Positions 32,332-32,766 of a stretch of DNA of 32,766 bases are shown here, piece after piece. The notes below the pieces were generated by a model that saw only the letters and a list, made by a program, of their open reading frames with translations, made no database searches and was not told where the DNA came from. Source of the stretch: Sulfurovum sp. (GTDB taxonomy: Bacteria; Campylobacterota; Campylobacteria; Campylobacterales; Sulfurovaceae). The DNA lies in NCBI GenBank assembly GCA_024763175.1, contig JANTGA010000001.1:1-32766 (forward strand). Reading direction: 5' to 3'. The position numbers were made by a program, and so were the translations under genes. Every line of letters begins with the position of its first letter. Within the stretch, counting starts at the first letter, position 1.

Positions 32332-32766
32332 ATGGAAGAGTTAATCGCAAAAAGATATGTGCAAGCACTTCTGAATGTAGCCAGTGAAAATGAAAAGTCT
32401 GTTTACATAGAAGCATTGAATAGTATCGCATCAACCTTTGATGATGCGAACGTATCCACAATGATACAATCACCAATTGTGACAGTAGAAGCAAAAGTTG
32501 ACGCTCTCCTGGCAGCCTTGGGTACAGGAGTCGATCAAAAGCTCGTCAACTTCATCAAAATTCTGGGTGAAAAGAAGAGATTGTCTTTGCTGCCTGCCAT
32601 TGCAGCCGGGTTGAATGCTCAAATGCAAAAAGAGAGCAATGCCTATGAAGGCAGTGTCAAGAGCAGAGAGACACTCGATGGCGATGCGATCAGCGAACTC
32701 GAGGAGACTCTCAAGCGCTATACCGGCTCAGCAATCAAGCTGGACCAAGAGGAGAGTGATCTTGAT
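32332..32766 (+). CDS. atpH: F-type ATP synthase subunit delta, cut by the window end
   Basis: The peripheral-stalk delta subunit joining b/b' to the F1 head. 145 codons are present without a stop. The start is MEELIAKRYVQALLNVASEN, the typical delta N-terminus, with IQSPIVTVEAKVDAL, NFIKILGEKKRLSLLPAIA and the C-terminal strand SNAYEGSVKSRETL. The ATG at 32332 lies two bases after atpF, with AAGAAGG upstream. Atp genes for alpha, gamma, beta and epsilon are expected to follow. About 30-35 codons are probably missing. Confidence 0.93.
   Translation, partial: MEELIAKRYVQALLNVASENEKSVYIEALNSIASTFDDANVSTMIQSPIVTVEAKVDALLAALGTGVDQKLVNFIKILGEKKRLSLLPAIAAGLNAQMQKESNAYEGSVKSRETLDGDAISELEETLKRYTGSAIKLDQEESDLD

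Overview
The window looks like a chromosomal segment of a Campylobacterota (Epsilonproteobacteria) bacterium, probably a Sulfurovum/Sulfurimonas-like lineage. The strongest sign is the block rplU-rpmA-obgE-proB-(pyk)-fmt-birA-parA-parB-atpF'-atpF-atpH. From memory, Campylobacter jejuni has the same order without pyk. Other signs are ileS followed by a tiny membrane ORF, gatA and guaB, paired b and b' ATP synthase subunits, and a ProB without a PUA domain. The assignment rests on gene order and protein recognition by eye, not on a database search.

Layout. Positions 1-7440 are accessory. They hold the 3' tail of a group II intron (domains V and VI), a probably decayed small membrane protein gene, three small secreted or membrane proteins of unknown family, a NagE-like PTS permease with no EIIA domain, and a small helical protein. 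Then comes a tight four-gene minus-strand operon: three exported proteins built on the PilJ/NarX-type (G-[RK]-Q-R-M-L-S-Q-R) sensor fold and one two-TM protein with a NIT-like (nitrate/nitrite sensing) ectodomain. None of the four carries a kinase, cyclase or chemotaxis output domain. Parts of this stretch are visibly AT-richer than the core. Positions 7439-7879 hold a four-tRNA operon (Lys-Glu-Val-Asp) with a full-consensus sigma-70 promoter that overlaps the stop codon of a CinA-family gene.

Positions 9129-20274 are mostly plus-strand housekeeping genes. They include ileS, a 38-residue membrane ORF, gatA and guaB, a lipoprotein, and the homocysteine pair metY and metX. A translationally coupled run follows: xseB, a nitrilase-superfamily protein lacking two of its three catalytic residues, and a ThiF/MoeB-like E1 protein. 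A lipoprotein and RidA close the section. Positions 20381-32766 hold ribosomal proteins L21/L27, a reverse-strand lipoprotein and a GT-C-like membrane protein, xth with a possible 14-codon leader ORF, a DUF937/YidB-like protein, then obgE, proB, pyk, fmt, birA, parA, parB and the start of the ATP synthase operon. AtpH is cut by the window end.

The best candidate for something under-described is the PilJ/NIT operon (3534-7186), which looks like a stand-alone periplasmic ligand-sensing module. Secondary candidates are the catalytically stripped nitrilase next to the ThiF protein, the hairpin-rich spacer before obgE, and the xth leader ORF. No CRISPR array, rRNA, complete IS element or clear parS site was seen.
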